Shown piece by piece: positions 1-8,218 of a DNA stretch of 64,000 bases (position 1 is its first letter; every line of letters starts with the position of its first letter). Location of the stretch: NCBI RefSeq assembly GCF_900109575.1, contig NZ_FOAF01000001.1, positions 839,662 to 903,661 of the forward strand, written 5' to 3'. A program made the position numbers and the translations under genes. Source of the stretch: Olivibacter domesticus (lineage in GTDB: Bacteria > Bacteroidota > Bacteroidia > Sphingobacteriales > Sphingobacteriaceae). The notes below the pieces were generated by a model that saw only the letters and a program-made list of their open reading frames with translations, ran no database searches and was not told the origin of the DNA.

Positions 1-485
1 TTTTTTATAACCGGTTTTAGCTGATATGAGGGGACTGCCGATCCCTGACTTTTTTTCTCGCGGATTGCTTGTAGCTTTCGTTGAATCCCATCCTCAGTAA
101 GGGATGTATCATAACAGCCATCCACCTGGAATAAATATCCAAAAGGCAAGGCTATATCGTAATTTTGTTGCCCTTTTGCGGCAGGAAATATTTCATGCCA
201 TGCGGCAGATTTGAGTACACCGATAGTTTTTGAAAAGGCATGCTGTAAAGTTGCCGGGCAACCGGAATCAAAAATAAGCGCATCGGATACCCGGGCATCT
301 CTGACCTGTATAGTAACGATAGTAAATACTGATTTACAGGAAGAGTCTACATCGCGGGGGATAAATAGTTTTTTGGATATTTCTTTCAGTAATTTTTGTT
401 CCTCGCTGCCTGTTTGTTGCTGTCCCAAAATTGAACAGCTGTAAAATACCATGCTAATAAAAAAAAGTAATACGCTCTTTTGCAT
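1..485 (-). CDS. Hypothetical lipoprotein, partial (3' end outside window)
   Basis: An open frame runs on the minus strand from an ATG at 485 to the window edge without a stop, so the C-terminus is missing. The first residues read MQKSVLLFFISMVFYSCS, a short hydrophobic segment ending in a lipobox-like YSC, so lipoprotein export is likely. The rest (about 160 residues visible) has scattered cysteines and a segment ALIFDSGCPATL; I do not recognise a family. It starts 10 bases after the stop of the upstream HEVVH lipoprotein gene, so the two are probably one transcript. Function unknown; an accessory role with that putative metalloprotease is only an inference. Confidence 0.6.
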   Translation of the reverse strand, partial: MQKSVLLFFISMVFYSCSILGQQQTGSEEQKLLKEISKKLFIPRDVDSSCKSVFTIVTIQVRDARVSDALIFDSGCPATLQHAFSKTIGVLKSAAWHEIFPAAKGQQNYDIALPFGYLFQVDGCYDTSLTEDGIQRKLQAIREKKSQGSAVPSYQLKPVIK

Positions 486-495
486 ATAATAATAT

Positions 496-1902
496 TTAAT
501 TACAATGTGTTCCGGCACCGCCAGTCCTGTATTGACTGTTGGTATTTACTATTTGATTCGCTTTAGTAGGTGAGCTCCCCACCATTGACTGCCAGGATAG
601 GGATTCGCGCAGTCCACCCCAGGCCAGAGCTTCAGCAGGGTCTGCAGTTATACCTGGGAAAGTTTCCATTAAGCCGTGCTGCATTTTACTGACGTAAAAG
701 GCTGCCATCTCCATGTGTTGAAGGTAGTTCTGGTCCTTCAAAGGATTCCCCCTTACGTCCATATACGCGTGGACTACCTCATGCATAATGGTGGCCGCTA
801 TATATTCTTGGGCTGCGCCGGCCAGCACGTCGCTATTCAGTGCAATCTGAATGGTGTAGGAACCATCGGGGTTGCGCTGTGCTCTGGTATCGCCATCCAA
901 ATAATTCGGAAGGGGCTCATCATAAAACCGGACCAGGAACAGTTCACTGGTGCCGAACATGCCTGTGAGCACCTGGCTTATAAAATTGTTTAGCTGCCCG
1001 TTGTTAATCCTGCTTAGTACAGCAGAAAAACACGGATTAGAAAACTCATCGGTTACCTCTGAATCCGTTTGATCTCCGTTTTCATAATCTCCTTCCTGTG
1101 GAGAATCTATCGGTCCGCCGCCTCCGCCGCTGCCATTACCTCCCCCACCAACGGGATAAGAAGGCGGATTATAGGGTTCTTCCACTGGCACGTCAGGTCC
1201 GGGGTCCGGCTCTGTCGGCTCGGGATACACATCTACTGGTGGCAGGTTGTATCCGTCATCGTTATTGCCTGTCCACCCATCGGGAAGGCCTCCGTTATCG
1301 CCACCTCCGTCATCATTGCTCTCCTCGTTATCTATCCCGCCGGCCATCCTGGCGCCACTCGCCACTTTGGGAACCAGTCGGTATTTAACAGCTCCCTTCT
1401 CATAGCGCCACCCTTTCAGCAGCTCATTGCTAAGAGGTTCAAAATAATAAATATCCCCCGTAAAGTCACTGTTCTGGATATAATGGCGGATTCCGTGCGT
1501 CCCGCTTTCGGCCGTTATTTTGCCTGTCAGGTAAGTAGAATCGACCCGTACCTCAAGGATAGTGCTATGTACCTGCCCATCGGGCTGCAACTGGAATAGG
1601 ATATCGCGGTAGCCAAACCGGATGGGATAGTTCTCTATCGCTACTTTTAAAATCCCGTTTTCGCCCTGGTTTGATAAAGAATAGCTTCTACCCCAGGAGG
1701 GCACGCCAATATAAGAACGGGCTCTTCTTTGGTTGCCCGCTGATTCCATTCGGTTTTCGAACCACTTTTTTGCCTGGTCGGCCGAAATTACCTGCTGTTG
1801 CCCGCCGGTCACCTCTTCGGGTTTTCTGATCTGGTCAGTTTTCCGGCAATAGGGGAATAGGCAAATACCTATCAGCAGTAGGAAAACAACTCGTTTGTTC
1901 AT
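496..1902 (-). CDS. Putative zinc-metalloprotease-like lipoprotein (HEVVH)
   Basis: 468 residues. The N-terminus is a signal peptide with a lipobox ending FPYC, so it should be lipid-anchored in the envelope. Residues about 200-290 form a low-complexity linker rich in Gly, Pro, Asp and Glu. The C-terminal third carries HEVVH at about 374-378, the HExxH zinc motif, followed by QHMEMA near 396, which could give a third ligand as in SprT/M-type families. The next gene on the strand (1-485) follows after 10 bases. The DNA here is visibly richer in G and C than the housekeeping genes further right, with many CCG/CGG codons, which hints at transfer. Peptidase activity is inferred from the motif only; the exact family is not recognised. 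Confidence 0.7.
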   Translation of the reverse strand: MNKRVVFLLLIGICLFPYCRKTDQIRKPEEVTGGQQQVISADQAKKWFENRMESAGNQRRARSYIGVPSWGRSYSLSNQGENGILKVAIENYPIRFGYRDILFQLQPDGQVHSTILEVRVDSTYLTGKITAESGTHGIRHYIQNSDFTGDIYYFEPLSNELLKGWRYEKGAVKYRLVPKVASGARMAGGIDNEESNDDGGGDNGGLPDGWTGNNDDGYNLPPVDVYPEPTEPDPGPDVPVEEPYNPPSYPVGGGGNGSGGGGGPIDSPQEGDYENGDQTDSEVTDEFSNPCFSAVLSRINNGQLNNFISQVLTGMFGTSELFLVRFYDEPLPNYLDGDTRAQRNPDGSYTIQIALNSDVLAGAAQEYIAATIMHEVVHAYMDVRGNPLKDQNYLQHMEMAAFYVSKMQHGLMETFPGITADPAEALAWGGLRESLSWQSMVGSSPTKANQIVNTNSQYRTGGAGTHCN

Positions 1903-2341
1903 TGGTGAAAATTTGGATTAAGATAATTTGTAAACTTATGATTGGGTGTTGTACTTCAGAGCTGTTTTTGCACTAGGTGGTCATGTTTTGAGAACATTTT
2001 AGGGATAGATAATATTAAGATATAAATATAAACAGGCTTTTGGTAACAGGGGACATTAAAGGAAAATACCGGTATTTCCGGGGTGAAAACTGCGTAAACA
2101 TGCGGTCGGGGTGTCTGCGGCGATGTAGGCCCAGCTGATTTTGTTCCTGTCTTATTGCCTATTATTACAGCTTTTCTGTTGCCGATAATTTAAACATATT
2201 TCTATCGGAAAAGGCTTTAACTATAACACTAAAGGAATTCCAAATATTAGCATCGTGGGGTACGGGCTCGACATTTTGATCCAGGGCGTTGTGGACTCGT
2301 GGGTTAATTTTTATATTTGGAAAAACTTAGACCCAATTTTC
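1903..2341. other. Divergent intergenic region, about 440 nt
   Basis: This stretch lies between the minus-strand lipoprotein gene and the plus-strand gene at 2342. It holds the Bacteroidota-type promoter described at 2289-2319 on the plus side. I see no clear -7 box for the minus-strand gene and no RNA gene or open frame worth calling. Confidence 0.5.
2289..2319 (+). promoter_or_regulatory. Bacteroidota-type promoter (TTG N20 TATATTTG)
   Basis: TTG at 2289-2291, a 20-nt spacer, then TATATTTG at 2312-2319, matching the TAnnTTTG -7 consensus. Transcription would begin near 2324, which places the start codon at 2342 about 18 nt downstream and rules out the longer frame that begins at 2255. Confidence 0.6.
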
Positions 2342-2794
2342 ATGAAAACCACCGAAACCCTGGAAAAGCAGGTAGTTGAATTTCTTACATTACTCGCCAT
2401 TCAGAAACGCGAGGAGATCAAAAATATCCAATCAATTATTGATCGGATTAGCCGAAAAGAAACCCAAGTTGGCAATAATGTTGATTCTACATTGTCGATC
2501 CTGAATATTATGCCTAAAGAACCTGAACGCAAATCAAAGAAAACGAAGCCAGTTTTGGGACCGATCAATAAATTCAATGAGCGGGATAAACTGGATAAAA
2601 AAATCGCCTATGCACTGACCAAGTTAGGAGCCGGTTTCAGACAGGATATTTTAGATGAAATACAACGGATGCAGCCCGATAGAGATCCCCATAAAGTAGA
2701 ACACGCACTTGCTGTTAGACTTTCTTTTTTGTTAAAACATAATTTGATAGGCTATCGCAAAATCGGTAGGAGATATGAATATTGTCTAATCTGA
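2342..2794 (+). CDS. Hypothetical protein, possible winged-helix C-terminus
   Basis: 150 residues from the ATG at 2342. A longer frame exists from 2255 but would start upstream of the promoter, so the shorter start is chosen. The N-terminal part (MKTTETLEKQVVEFLTLL onward) looks helical and charged; the middle is lysine-rich; the C-terminal 70 residues alternate helix-like segments and end in a motif LLKHNLIGYRKIGRRYEYCL that resembles the last strand pair of a winged helix. I do not recognise the family. It stands alone in an accessory region before a toxin-antitoxin pair. A DNA-binding role is possible but unproven. Confidence 0.6.
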   Translation: MKTTETLEKQVVEFLTLLAIQKREEIKNIQSIIDRISRKETQVGNNVDSTLSILNIMPKEPERKSKKTKPVLGPINKFNERDKLDKKIAYALTKLGAGFRQDILDEIQRMQPDRDPHKVEHALAVRLSFLLKHNLIGYRKIGRRYEYCLI

Positions 2795-2925
2795 TTGAGC
2801 AATTCCGGGGTAAAACCAGTACTTGTGGGTGTTTTGGGGCATGTTTTTGGATAATGAGGGGACAACGAGTAGTATTCTGTGTTAGGTACTGTTGGTCTTG
2901 GGATACCCTTTGGTTTACTCAAAAA

Positions 2926-3336
2926 CTAATTTGGTTTCCATATTGCTAATTTGGTATGCTTTGCTATTTGATCAAAGTCTGCGTCCAAATGAACCAACGT
3001 GAGTTTAAGCTCTATGGCATAATGAGCTATAAGACAGTCATTACTTTTACGGATAGTAGCGCCTTTTTTTCTCAACGTGCGAAATAATTGAGCAGCAGCG
3101 ATGGCCGCAGGAACATGGGGTAATTGCAGAACAGTAAAATATGATAGGGATTCTTTTATCTTTTGATATTTTGAATCATCACGGATACCCTGTAGAATCT
3201 CTTGCAAGATTGTAGGCGTAAGAAATACTGGCTGATCCTCTTCTACGTTTTTTTTCAGCAGCTCCGCTGTCGCATTATTTTTCCTATTCAGGAAATCGAT
3301 CCATACTGAGGTATCAAATAGTAACTGTTGGCTCAT
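2926..3336 (-). CDS. vapC: PIN-domain ribonuclease toxin, VapC type
   Basis: 136 residues, the usual size of a VapC toxin. The PIN acidic residues are in place: D8 in LLFDTSVWIDF, E46 in TILQEIL, D100 in KSNDCLIA and D118/D120 in HLDADFD. VapC toxins cut tRNA or rRNA using a metal held by these acids. Its start overlaps the stop of the antitoxin gene by four bases (ATGA), the classic coupled arrangement. Target RNA cannot be read from the sequence. The pair sits in an accessory stretch next to a repeat cluster. Confidence 0.9.
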   Translation of the reverse strand: MSQQLLFDTSVWIDFLNRKNNATAELLKKNVEEDQPVFLTPTILQEILQGIRDDSKYQKIKESLSYFTVLQLPHVPAAIAAAQLFRTLRKKGATIRKSNDCLIAHYAIELKLTLVHLDADFDQIAKHTKLAIWKPN

Positions 3337-3524
3337 ATTTTACGCATCTGCTTCAGGTCGCCGTTCCAGGTATCTTCCTCTCGAAGTGTCAGTATCTGTT
3401 TTCTTTTTAATGCAGCAATAAAACTTTTGAGAGCCTCATTCACAACATCCTTCTTGGTTTTTAGCTTGCTGATCTTCAGTGCCTCTGATACCAAGCGATC
3501 ATCTAATTCAATATTGGTACGCAT
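3333..3524 (-). CDS. vapB: Antitoxin, VapB type
   Basis: 63 residues from the ATG at 3524 (MRTNIELDDRLVSEALKIS). This start is preferred to the one at 3566 because VapB-family proteins of the DUF2191 type begin with this MRTNIELDD strand, the ribbon of a ribbon-helix-helix DNA-binding domain. The C-terminal half (residues 35-63) is the expected flexible toxin-neutralising tail. The gene precedes vapC with a 4-base overlap. Autoregulation by the toxin-antitoxin complex on the upstream DNA is usual for the family; no operator was identified here. Confidence 0.85.
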   Translation of the reverse strand: MRTNIELDDRLVSEALKISKLKTKKDVVNEALKSFIAALKRKQILTLREEDTWNGDLKQMRKI

Positions 3525-3805
3525 GTCAGTTATTATATGTGTAAAAATAATGAATTTTATACACATGGCAAAATGGTTCAGTAATAGATATAAGGTCCCA
3601 CGTAAAAATTACGTATCAACAGGTGTTAACTGATTTATAAACAGGTTTTAATCCAGACAAAGCCTGAGACACAAATAGGGAACAAATAAGGAACAAAGGA
3701 AATCCCTATCAAACAATTTTCCTTTTAAATCGCTCATTATTTTTTACTATTTTCTCAACAATGTTTAAAACCATCATAAGGGGTTCAAAGAATTTCTCGC
3801 CCTCT

Positions 3806-3895
3806 GTACATAAGGTCTCAGTGAAAACTGAGACTTTTTTCGTTATATCGGGGATTAGAACAGAGGGGTCAGCCGGGTTCGAACAATTTCTCGGC
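3806..3895 (+). repeat. Interspersed terminator-plus-tail repeat, copy A
   Basis: Begins TACATAAGGTCTCAG, contains a terminator hairpin, then a tail reading GGGGATTAGAACAGAGGGG and GCCGGGTTCGAAC. The same order (hairpin, T-run, GGATGnGAACAGAAGGG, GGTTCGAAC) recurs at 3941-4015 and, reverse-oriented, after the two tRNA-Lys(UUU) genes. No gene precedes the hairpin here on the plus strand. Confidence 0.65.
3811..3839 (+). terminator. Rho-independent-type hairpin
   Basis: Stem GTCTCAGT/ACTGAGAC with a GAAA loop, followed by six T. No convincing gene ends just upstream, so it may be a relic or terminate an unannotated RNA. Confidence 0.6.
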
Positions 3896-3940
3896 AGGTT
3901 GAGTGCGGGCCAAGCGGGACGCCGACAATCCCTTCCGGGG

Positions 3941-4015
3941 TACATAAGGTCTCAGTGAAAACTGAGACTTTTTTTATTTATAGGGATGCGAACAGAAGGG
4001 CCGGCCGGGTTCCTC
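3941..4015 (+). repeat. Interspersed terminator-plus-tail repeat, copy B
   Basis: Starts with the same TACATAAGGTCTCAGTGAAA as copy A, 135 nt away, then T-run, then GGGATGCGAACAGAAGGG and GGCCGGGTTC. It is the closest match to the tail behind the tRNA-Lys gene at 46951. The tail is cut or diverged after GGTTC. Confidence 0.65.
3946..3975 (+). terminator. Rho-independent-type hairpin (second copy)
   Basis: Same stem and loop as the hairpin at 3811-3839, followed by seven T. It belongs to repeat copy B and again has no obvious gene ahead of it. Confidence 0.6.
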
Positions 4016-4081
4016 GTGTGAACGTTGCAAACTACCCGTTTAATGTCGCTTCTACCCCCCAAGTGTTTCGCTATAACGCGG

Positions 4082-4089
4082 TAACTTTG
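4082..4089 (+). promoter_or_regulatory. -7 box TAACTTTG for the VOC gene
   Basis: Exact match to TAnnTTTG, 30 nt before the ATG at 4120. A clear TTG -33 element is not visible at the usual distance. Confidence 0.5.
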
Positions 4090-4119
4090 TGAAAGAGTTT
4101 CTAATTAAAAAACATAAAT

Positions 4120-4506
4120 ATGAACCCAAAAAAGGTATGGTCAAATTTAACAGTAAGTGATTTAGACCGAACAACGAAATTTTATACAGATCTGGGATTT
4201 AAATTTAACGGGAAGTCTAACGATCTGACAAGCTTTTTTATAAGTGAGGATAATTTTATAATGCACTTCTTTTTAAAAGATAAGCTGAAAGCAAATGTGG
4301 AGATTGAAATTTCCGATGCACATATTGCAAACGAAGTCGTGTTTACCCTTTCCGCTGAGAGTAAAGAGGAGGTGGACGAATGGGAGAAAGAAGTCCAAAG
4401 CGCAGGCGGAAAAATCGTTTCAAAACCTAAAGCGTTTGGACAGGGATATTATGGTTTAGTCTTTGCTGACCCCGACGGGCATAAATTTAACGTGTTTTAT
4501 ATGTGA
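4120..4506 (+). CDS. VOC (glyoxalase/bleomycin resistance) family protein
   Basis: 128 residues, one paired beta-alpha-beta-beta-beta module of the vicinal oxygen chelate fold. Seen: the opening VWSNLTVSDLDRTTKFYTDLGFKF, typical of VOC proteins, and the closing YYGLVFADPDGHKFNVFYM, with the usual FxDPDGH turn. Family members bind a metal and act as glyoxalases, dioxygenases or drug-binding resistance proteins; the substrate is not predictable. It is monocistronic, with its own -7 box upstream and a strong bidirectional terminator at 4641-4688. Confidence 0.85.
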   Translation: MNPKKVWSNLTVSDLDRTTKFYTDLGFKFNGKSNDLTSFFISEDNFIMHFFLKDKLKANVEIEISDAHIANEVVFTLSAESKEEVDEWEKEVQSAGGKIVSKPKAFGQGYYGLVFADPDGHKFNVFYM

Positions 4507-4640
4507 ATACCCGTCAGAGGATGACAGGCAATAATTGTAGCCGACGTAGAATTTCAGGTTCGAGCGCACGAATAAATACTGCCCAATTCAATCGTGCAAC
4601 GGTGATAGGTAGAACAGATATAGAAACTGATAGCAACTAT

Positions 4641-4688
4641 TATCGGTAAAAAAGCCGATACTATTCATTATCGGCTTTTTTACCGATA
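4641..4688. terminator. Perfect 20-bp bidirectional terminator
   Basis: TATCGGTAAAAAAGCCGATA at 4641-4660 and its exact reverse complement at 4669-4688 with an 8-nt loop. A- and T-tracts inside the stem let it work both ways, serving the VOC gene and the small minus-strand gene. One arm lies inside the last codons of the latter gene. Confidence 0.8.
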
Positions 4689-4879
4689 ATATCCTTATGA
4701 AACTCCACTAAATGCCAATAATCAGGGCAATTAACATAGTTTCCTTTATAATGTTCGATTGCTGTATAGCATGCTTCTAAAAAACGCTTTGAATTTATAA
4801 TCTTGGCCCAAGGCTTCCATTCAATTTCAAAAGGTGGTGGGTTACTGTCGAAATATTCTTTTAATTCTTCTGGAGTCAT
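4661..4879 (-). CDS. Small DUF6965-like protein
   Basis: 72 residues: MTPEELKEYFDSNPPPFEI, then a helix, then CPDYWHLVEFHKDI. The pattern (a TPEELKEYF start, a Pro-rich turn with PFEIE, conserved Trp/Phe) fits the short DUF6965 family found in Bacteroidota, from memory and without a search. No function is known. Its 3' end is built into the terminator hairpin at 4641-4688, so the last residues (GKKADN region) are partly dictated by that structure. It reads against the VOC gene and away from trpS. Confidence 0.65.
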   Translation of the reverse strand: MTPEELKEYFDSNPPPFEIEWKPWAKIINSKRFLEACYTAIEHYKGNYVNCPDYWHLVEFHKDIIGKKADNE

Positions 4880-5135
4880 TTTATAATTAAAATTGAGCGC
4901 TAAGTTAGCATGTTTTTATGAAATGCTGTAGTGAAAAATGCTACAATGAGACTAAAAGCCGTTCATTATATAATAGCAGGTTAGATGTTAATTGGAGGTA
5001 CAAAGATTATGAAGGGAGACAATTAAGCTATAAGCAAACGATTAAATTCTGTAAGATTCTCTATTCCTGCGTTTTTTTGATCATATGGGATGTCTATATG
5101 AAAATGTACCAAGAAATCCTTATTTTCGCCGGTAT

Positions 5136-6131
5136 ATGGAAACTGTTGTTAGCGGAATCCGGAGTACCGGAAAATTACACCTTGGAAATTATTATGGAGC
5201 AATTAAGAATTTCATAAAGATGCAGAATGAATATAACTGCTATTTCTTTATTGCTGATTTACATTCATTAACTACTCACCCTACCCCAGAGAACCTACAC
5301 GACAATGTAAAGCAAGTTGTTGTAGAATATTTAGCTGCAGGCATAGATCCTGAGAAGGCTACCATTTATGTACAATCTGATGTGCCAGAAGTTATTGAGC
5401 TCTATCTATACTTAAATATGAATGCCTACCTAGGCGAATTGGAACGTGCAACTTCTTTTAAAGATAAAGTGAGAGCGAATCCTGACAATGTAAATGCAGG
5501 TTTATTAACCTATCCTGTTTTAATGGCTGCAGATATTCTGTTGCATAAAGCAACCAAAGTGCCTGTAGGAAAAGATCAGGAACAGCATCTGGAAATGACA
5601 CGTACTTTTGGCAATCGCTTTAACCGTATGTACAAGCACGACTATTTTCCAGAGGCATATGCTTTTAGCTACAGCGACAACCTTATTAAAATACCTGGTT
5701 TAGATGGTAAAGGGAAAATGGGGAAATCAGAAGGAGATGCTAATTGCATTTATTTGTCTGACGAGCCTGTAGCGATCAGGAAAAAAGTGATGAGAGCTGT
5801 AACAGATAGTGGGCCGACGCAAGAGAATCAGCCAAAACCTACTGAAATACAAAACTTGTTTGATTTAATGAAAGTTGTCTCTTCCTCCGATACTATTCAA
5901 CATTTTGATGATTTATATAATAGCTGCCAGATACGATATGGGGATCTAAAAAAACAGCTAGCAGAAGACATGGTAATTGCAACCGAGCCGGTACGGTCCC
6001 GCATTGAGGAAATTGCAGCTGATAAGGAATATATCAAGAAAATTGTTAATCTTGGAGCTGAAAAAGCGAGGGAGAGCGCACGAAAGACTCTACGAGACGT
6101 TCGTGAAATAATTGGATTTAAAAAGTTTTAA
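5136..6131 (+). CDS. trpS: Tryptophanyl-tRNA synthetase
   Basis: 331 residues from the ATG at 5136 (METVVSGIRSTGKLHLGNYYG). An upstream in-frame ATG at 5085 exists, but class Ic TrpRS proteins start just before this VSGIRPTG-like strand, so the shorter form is chosen. Signatures: HLGN (HIGH-type) at about 15-18, and KMGKS (KMSKS-type) near 194-198. Length matches bacterial TrpRS. It charges tRNA-Trp in the cytoplasm. It opens a run of plus-strand genes with a deoxynucleoside kinase and kdsB downstream, separated by 80-nt gaps. Confidence 0.97.
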   Translation: METVVSGIRSTGKLHLGNYYGAIKNFIKMQNEYNCYFFIADLHSLTTHPTPENLHDNVKQVVVEYLAAGIDPEKATIYVQSDVPEVIELYLYLNMNAYLGELERATSFKDKVRANPDNVNAGLLTYPVLMAADILLHKATKVPVGKDQEQHLEMTRTFGNRFNRMYKHDYFPEAYAFSYSDNLIKIPGLDGKGKMGKSEGDANCIYLSDEPVAIRKKVMRAVTDSGPTQENQPKPTEIQNLFDLMKVVSSSDTIQHFDDLYNSCQIRYGDLKKQLAEDMVIATEPVRSRIEEIAADKEYIKKIVNLGAEKARESARKTLRDVREIIGFKKF

Positions 6132-6211
6132 TTTGAATATTAAGATACAAATTTAAGATAGTTTAGAAATCGATCTTATGCTTGTGTCTTGCTACTTGAT
6201 ACTTAAAGAAT

Positions 6212-6826
6212 ATGCATATAGCAATTGTAGGTAATATTGGTGCTGGAAAAACAACACTTACTAGTTTGTTAGCAAAACACTTAGGATGGGAGCCTCAATA
6301 CGAGGCAGTAGAAGACAACCCGTATTTGGAAGATTTTTATAGCGATATGAAACGCTGGTCGTTCAATTTGCAAATATTTTTTCTAAATAGTCGTTTTCGC
6401 CATATAATAGAACTACAAAAGCGAAATGCAGACATCATTCAGGATCGTACTATTTACGAAGACGCGTACATTTTTGCTGAGAATTTGCACGATATGGGTT
6501 TAATGACAAGCCGTGATTTCGAGAATTATAGTAATATCTTTGAAAGTATCTTATCGTTTATTAAACCGCCTGATTTATTGATTTATCTGAAAGCTTCTGT
6601 TCCTACTTTGGTAGATAATATTCAATTACGTGGTAGAGATTATGAAGCAGGCATTCGATTAGATTACTTATCGAAACTCAATGATAAATATCAAAAGTGG
6701 ATAAGTAATTACAAAGACGGCAAGCTACTGATTTTAGATAAAGATAAATTAGATTTTGCCAATAAGCCAGAGGATTTAGGCTTTGTAATAGAAGAAATCG
6801 AAAAGAACTTAAATGGATTGTTTTAG
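6212..6826 (+). CDS. Deoxynucleoside kinase (dGK/dAK family)
   Basis: 204 residues. A P-loop GNIGAGKTT lies at about 7-15, the family DR(S/T)IYED motif at DRTIYEDAYIF near 78-88, and the arginine lid RGRDYE near 140-145. These mark the deoxyadenosine/deoxyguanosine kinase family of Bacteroidota and Firmicutes, which phosphorylates deoxynucleosides for salvage. Specificity between dA and dG cannot be settled by eye. A block of degenerate GAGTTGTGAG repeats separates it from kdsB. Confidence 0.92.
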   Translation: MHIAIVGNIGAGKTTLTSLLAKHLGWEPQYEAVEDNPYLEDFYSDMKRWSFNLQIFFLNSRFRHIIELQKRNADIIQDRTIYEDAYIFAENLHDMGLMTSRDFENYSNIFESILSFIKPPDLLIYLKASVPTLVDNIQLRGRDYEAGIRLDYLSKLNDKYQKWISNYKDGKLLILDKDKLDFANKPEDLGFVIEEIEKNLNGLF

Positions 6827-6827
6827 G

Positions 6828-6898
6828 TAGTTGTGAGTTGCCAGTTGTGAGCTACGAGTATGTACTCACACACATAACCCATAACTCATAACTTTATA
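6828..6898. repeat. Degenerate GTTGTGAGTTG-type intergenic repeat
   Basis: Units such as GTTGTGAGTTGCCAGTTGTGAG followed by complementary CATAACCCATAACTCATAACT, so the block can fold on itself. Related blocks lie near 8219, 17040, 22146 and 25436, always between genes. Confidence 0.6.
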
Positions 6899-6901
6899 TA
6901 A

Positions 6902-7639
6902 ATGAACATCATTGGAATTATACCAGCTCGTTACGCTTCTACCCGTTTTCCGGGAAAGCCACTTATAGATATTAGTGGTAAGAGCATGATCAGACGTGTT
7001 TACGAGCAGGCGCAGCAAGCATCCTCCTTAAATTATGTGATCGTCGCCACGGATGATGAGCGCATTTTCGAACACGTTATAGGATTTGGTGGAGAAGCCA
7101 TGATGACGTCGAGTACGCACCAAAGTGGTACTGATCGCTGTGCTGAGGTAGTTTCCAATAGAGCGGGCTTTGATATTGCTATTAATATTCAAGGTGATGA
7201 ACCTTATATAGATCCCAAGCAGATAGATTTGTTGACGAGTTGTTTTAAAGACGCTAATACTCAAATTGCCACTTTAGTAAAGGCCATCAAATCAAAGGAA
7301 GAGCTGTTTAACAATAATAGTCCGAAAGTAATCCTCAATACGAATAAAGAAGCTATTTACTTTAGCAGAGCCACGTTGCCTTTTCAAAGGGGAACTGCTC
7401 CTGAAGATTGGTTATTGCACCACACGTATTATAAGCATATTGGTATTTATGGCTATAGATCGGCGGTGTTAAAAGAATTAACTAATTTACCGATCTCATC
7501 GCTGGAGAGAGCCGAATCGTTGGAACAGCTTAGATGGCTAGAGAATGGCTATCGCATTAAAACTGCAGAAACATATGTTGAAACCGTAGCAATTGATGAG
7601 CCTTCTGATCTTAGTAAAGTAACAGGTTTTAATAAATAG
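6902..7639 (+). CDS. kdsB: 3-deoxy-manno-octulosonate cytidylyltransferase (CMP-KDO synthetase)
   Basis: 245 residues, the normal KdsB size. The N-terminus IIGIIPARYASTRFPGKPL is the nucleotide-binding signature, with R, S, R and K at the CTP site; NIQGDEP near 97-103 is the metal/nucleotide motif, and HIGIYGYR near 182 fits the KDO site. The enzyme activates KDO with CTP for lipopolysaccharide inner-core synthesis, consistent with a Gram-negative envelope. It ends 13 bases from the convergent cobalamin adenosyltransferase gene. Confidence 0.96.
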   Translation: MNIIGIIPARYASTRFPGKPLIDISGKSMIRRVYEQAQQASSLNYVIVATDDERIFEHVIGFGGEAMMTSSTHQSGTDRCAEVVSNRAGFDIAINIQGDEPYIDPKQIDLLTSCFKDANTQIATLVKAIKSKEELFNNNSPKVILNTNKEAIYFSRATLPFQRGTAPEDWLLHHTYYKHIGIYGYRSAVLKELTNLPISSLERAESLEQLRWLENGYRIKTAETYVETVAIDEPSDLSKVTGFNK

Positions 7640-7652
7640 CTATATGACTTAA

Positions 7653-8198
7653 TTATCTGGGGAACCATTTTATTTCTGGCGAACCCGTGTCTTTAGCAAT
7701 TGCTCTCGCTAACACAAATAGATAGTCGCTTAAACGGTTAATATAAATAACTATATTTTCAGGAACAGCTGAAGTTGCTCCAAGTTGCACAATTAGCCGC
7801 TCCGCTCTTCTGCATATGCAACGAGCAATATGAATATGGGACACAATTGCATTACCTCCAGGTAATATAAAGTTCTTAAGAGGCTCTAGGCTTTCTTCCA
7901 TTCGATCGATTGCCTTTTCAAGGAAAAGGATATCATCGTTCGTTAGGTCATATAAGTTCATTTTCGATCTTTCCGGGTCGGCTGCCAGTAAAGCTCCTAT
8001 TGCGAAAAGCAGTTGTTGAATCTCTAGGAGTTCATCTGCTCCTTGTTTAGTTAGGTTGTAGCTTCGAAGAAGGCCTATATATGCATTTAGTTCATCGGTA
8101 GTTCCATAACATTCCACCCTTAAATCGTGTTTGGATACTCTTGTGCCGCCAATTAAAGATGTTTGTCCGAAATCTCCTGTTTTAGTATATATTTTCAT
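7653..8198 (-). CDS. Cob(I)yrinic acid a,c-diamide adenosyltransferase, PduO type
   Basis: 181 residues from the ATG at 8198 (MKIYTKTGDFGQTSLIGG); a TTG two codons upstream is a weaker start. The TKTGDxGxTSLxGGxRVSK opening is the ATP-binding signature of PduO-type adenosyltransferases, and CRRAERL near 130 and YINRLSDYLFVLARA near 155 are also characteristic. It transfers adenosyl from ATP to cob(I)alamin to make coenzyme B12. No other cobalamin gene is nearby, so it may serve salvage for B12-dependent enzymes elsewhere. Confidence 0.94.
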   Translation of the reverse strand: MKIYTKTGDFGQTSLIGGTRVSKHDLRVECYGTTDELNAYIGLLRSYNLTKQGADELLEIQQLLFAIGALLAADPERSKMNLYDLTNDDILFLEKAIDRMEESLEPLKNFILPGGNAIVSHIHIARCICRRAERLIVQLGATSAVPENIVIYINRLSDYLFVLARAIAKDTGSPEIKWFPR

Positions 8199-8218
8199 AA
8201 TCAAGTATCAAGACTATA

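Noticed and set aside
211-444. Plus-strand frame of 77 codons
   Set aside because: It lies entirely inside the minus-strand partial lipoprotein frame, which has a signal peptide and continues to the window edge.
3709-3958. Two short frames in the repeat cluster
   Set aside because: They run through the terminator hairpins and repeat tails; composition is not protein-like.
3806-3975. Paired direct repeats considered as a CRISPR-like array
   Set aside because: Only two copies, with hairpins and T-runs, and the same tail occurs behind tRNA genes; no cas gene is near.
4120-4506. VOC protein considered as a bleomycin/fosfomycin resistance gene
   Set aside because: The single-domain sequence shows only the shared fold; no drug-specific residues can be claimed.
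4549-4580. GGTTCGAGCGCACG near the VOC gene considered as another repeat copy
   Set aside because: Only about 7 bases match the tail, and no hairpin or GAACAGAAGGG is near.
4918-5217. 99-codon plus-strand frame before and overlapping trpS
   Set aside because: It overlaps the conserved trpS start in another frame and resembles no family.
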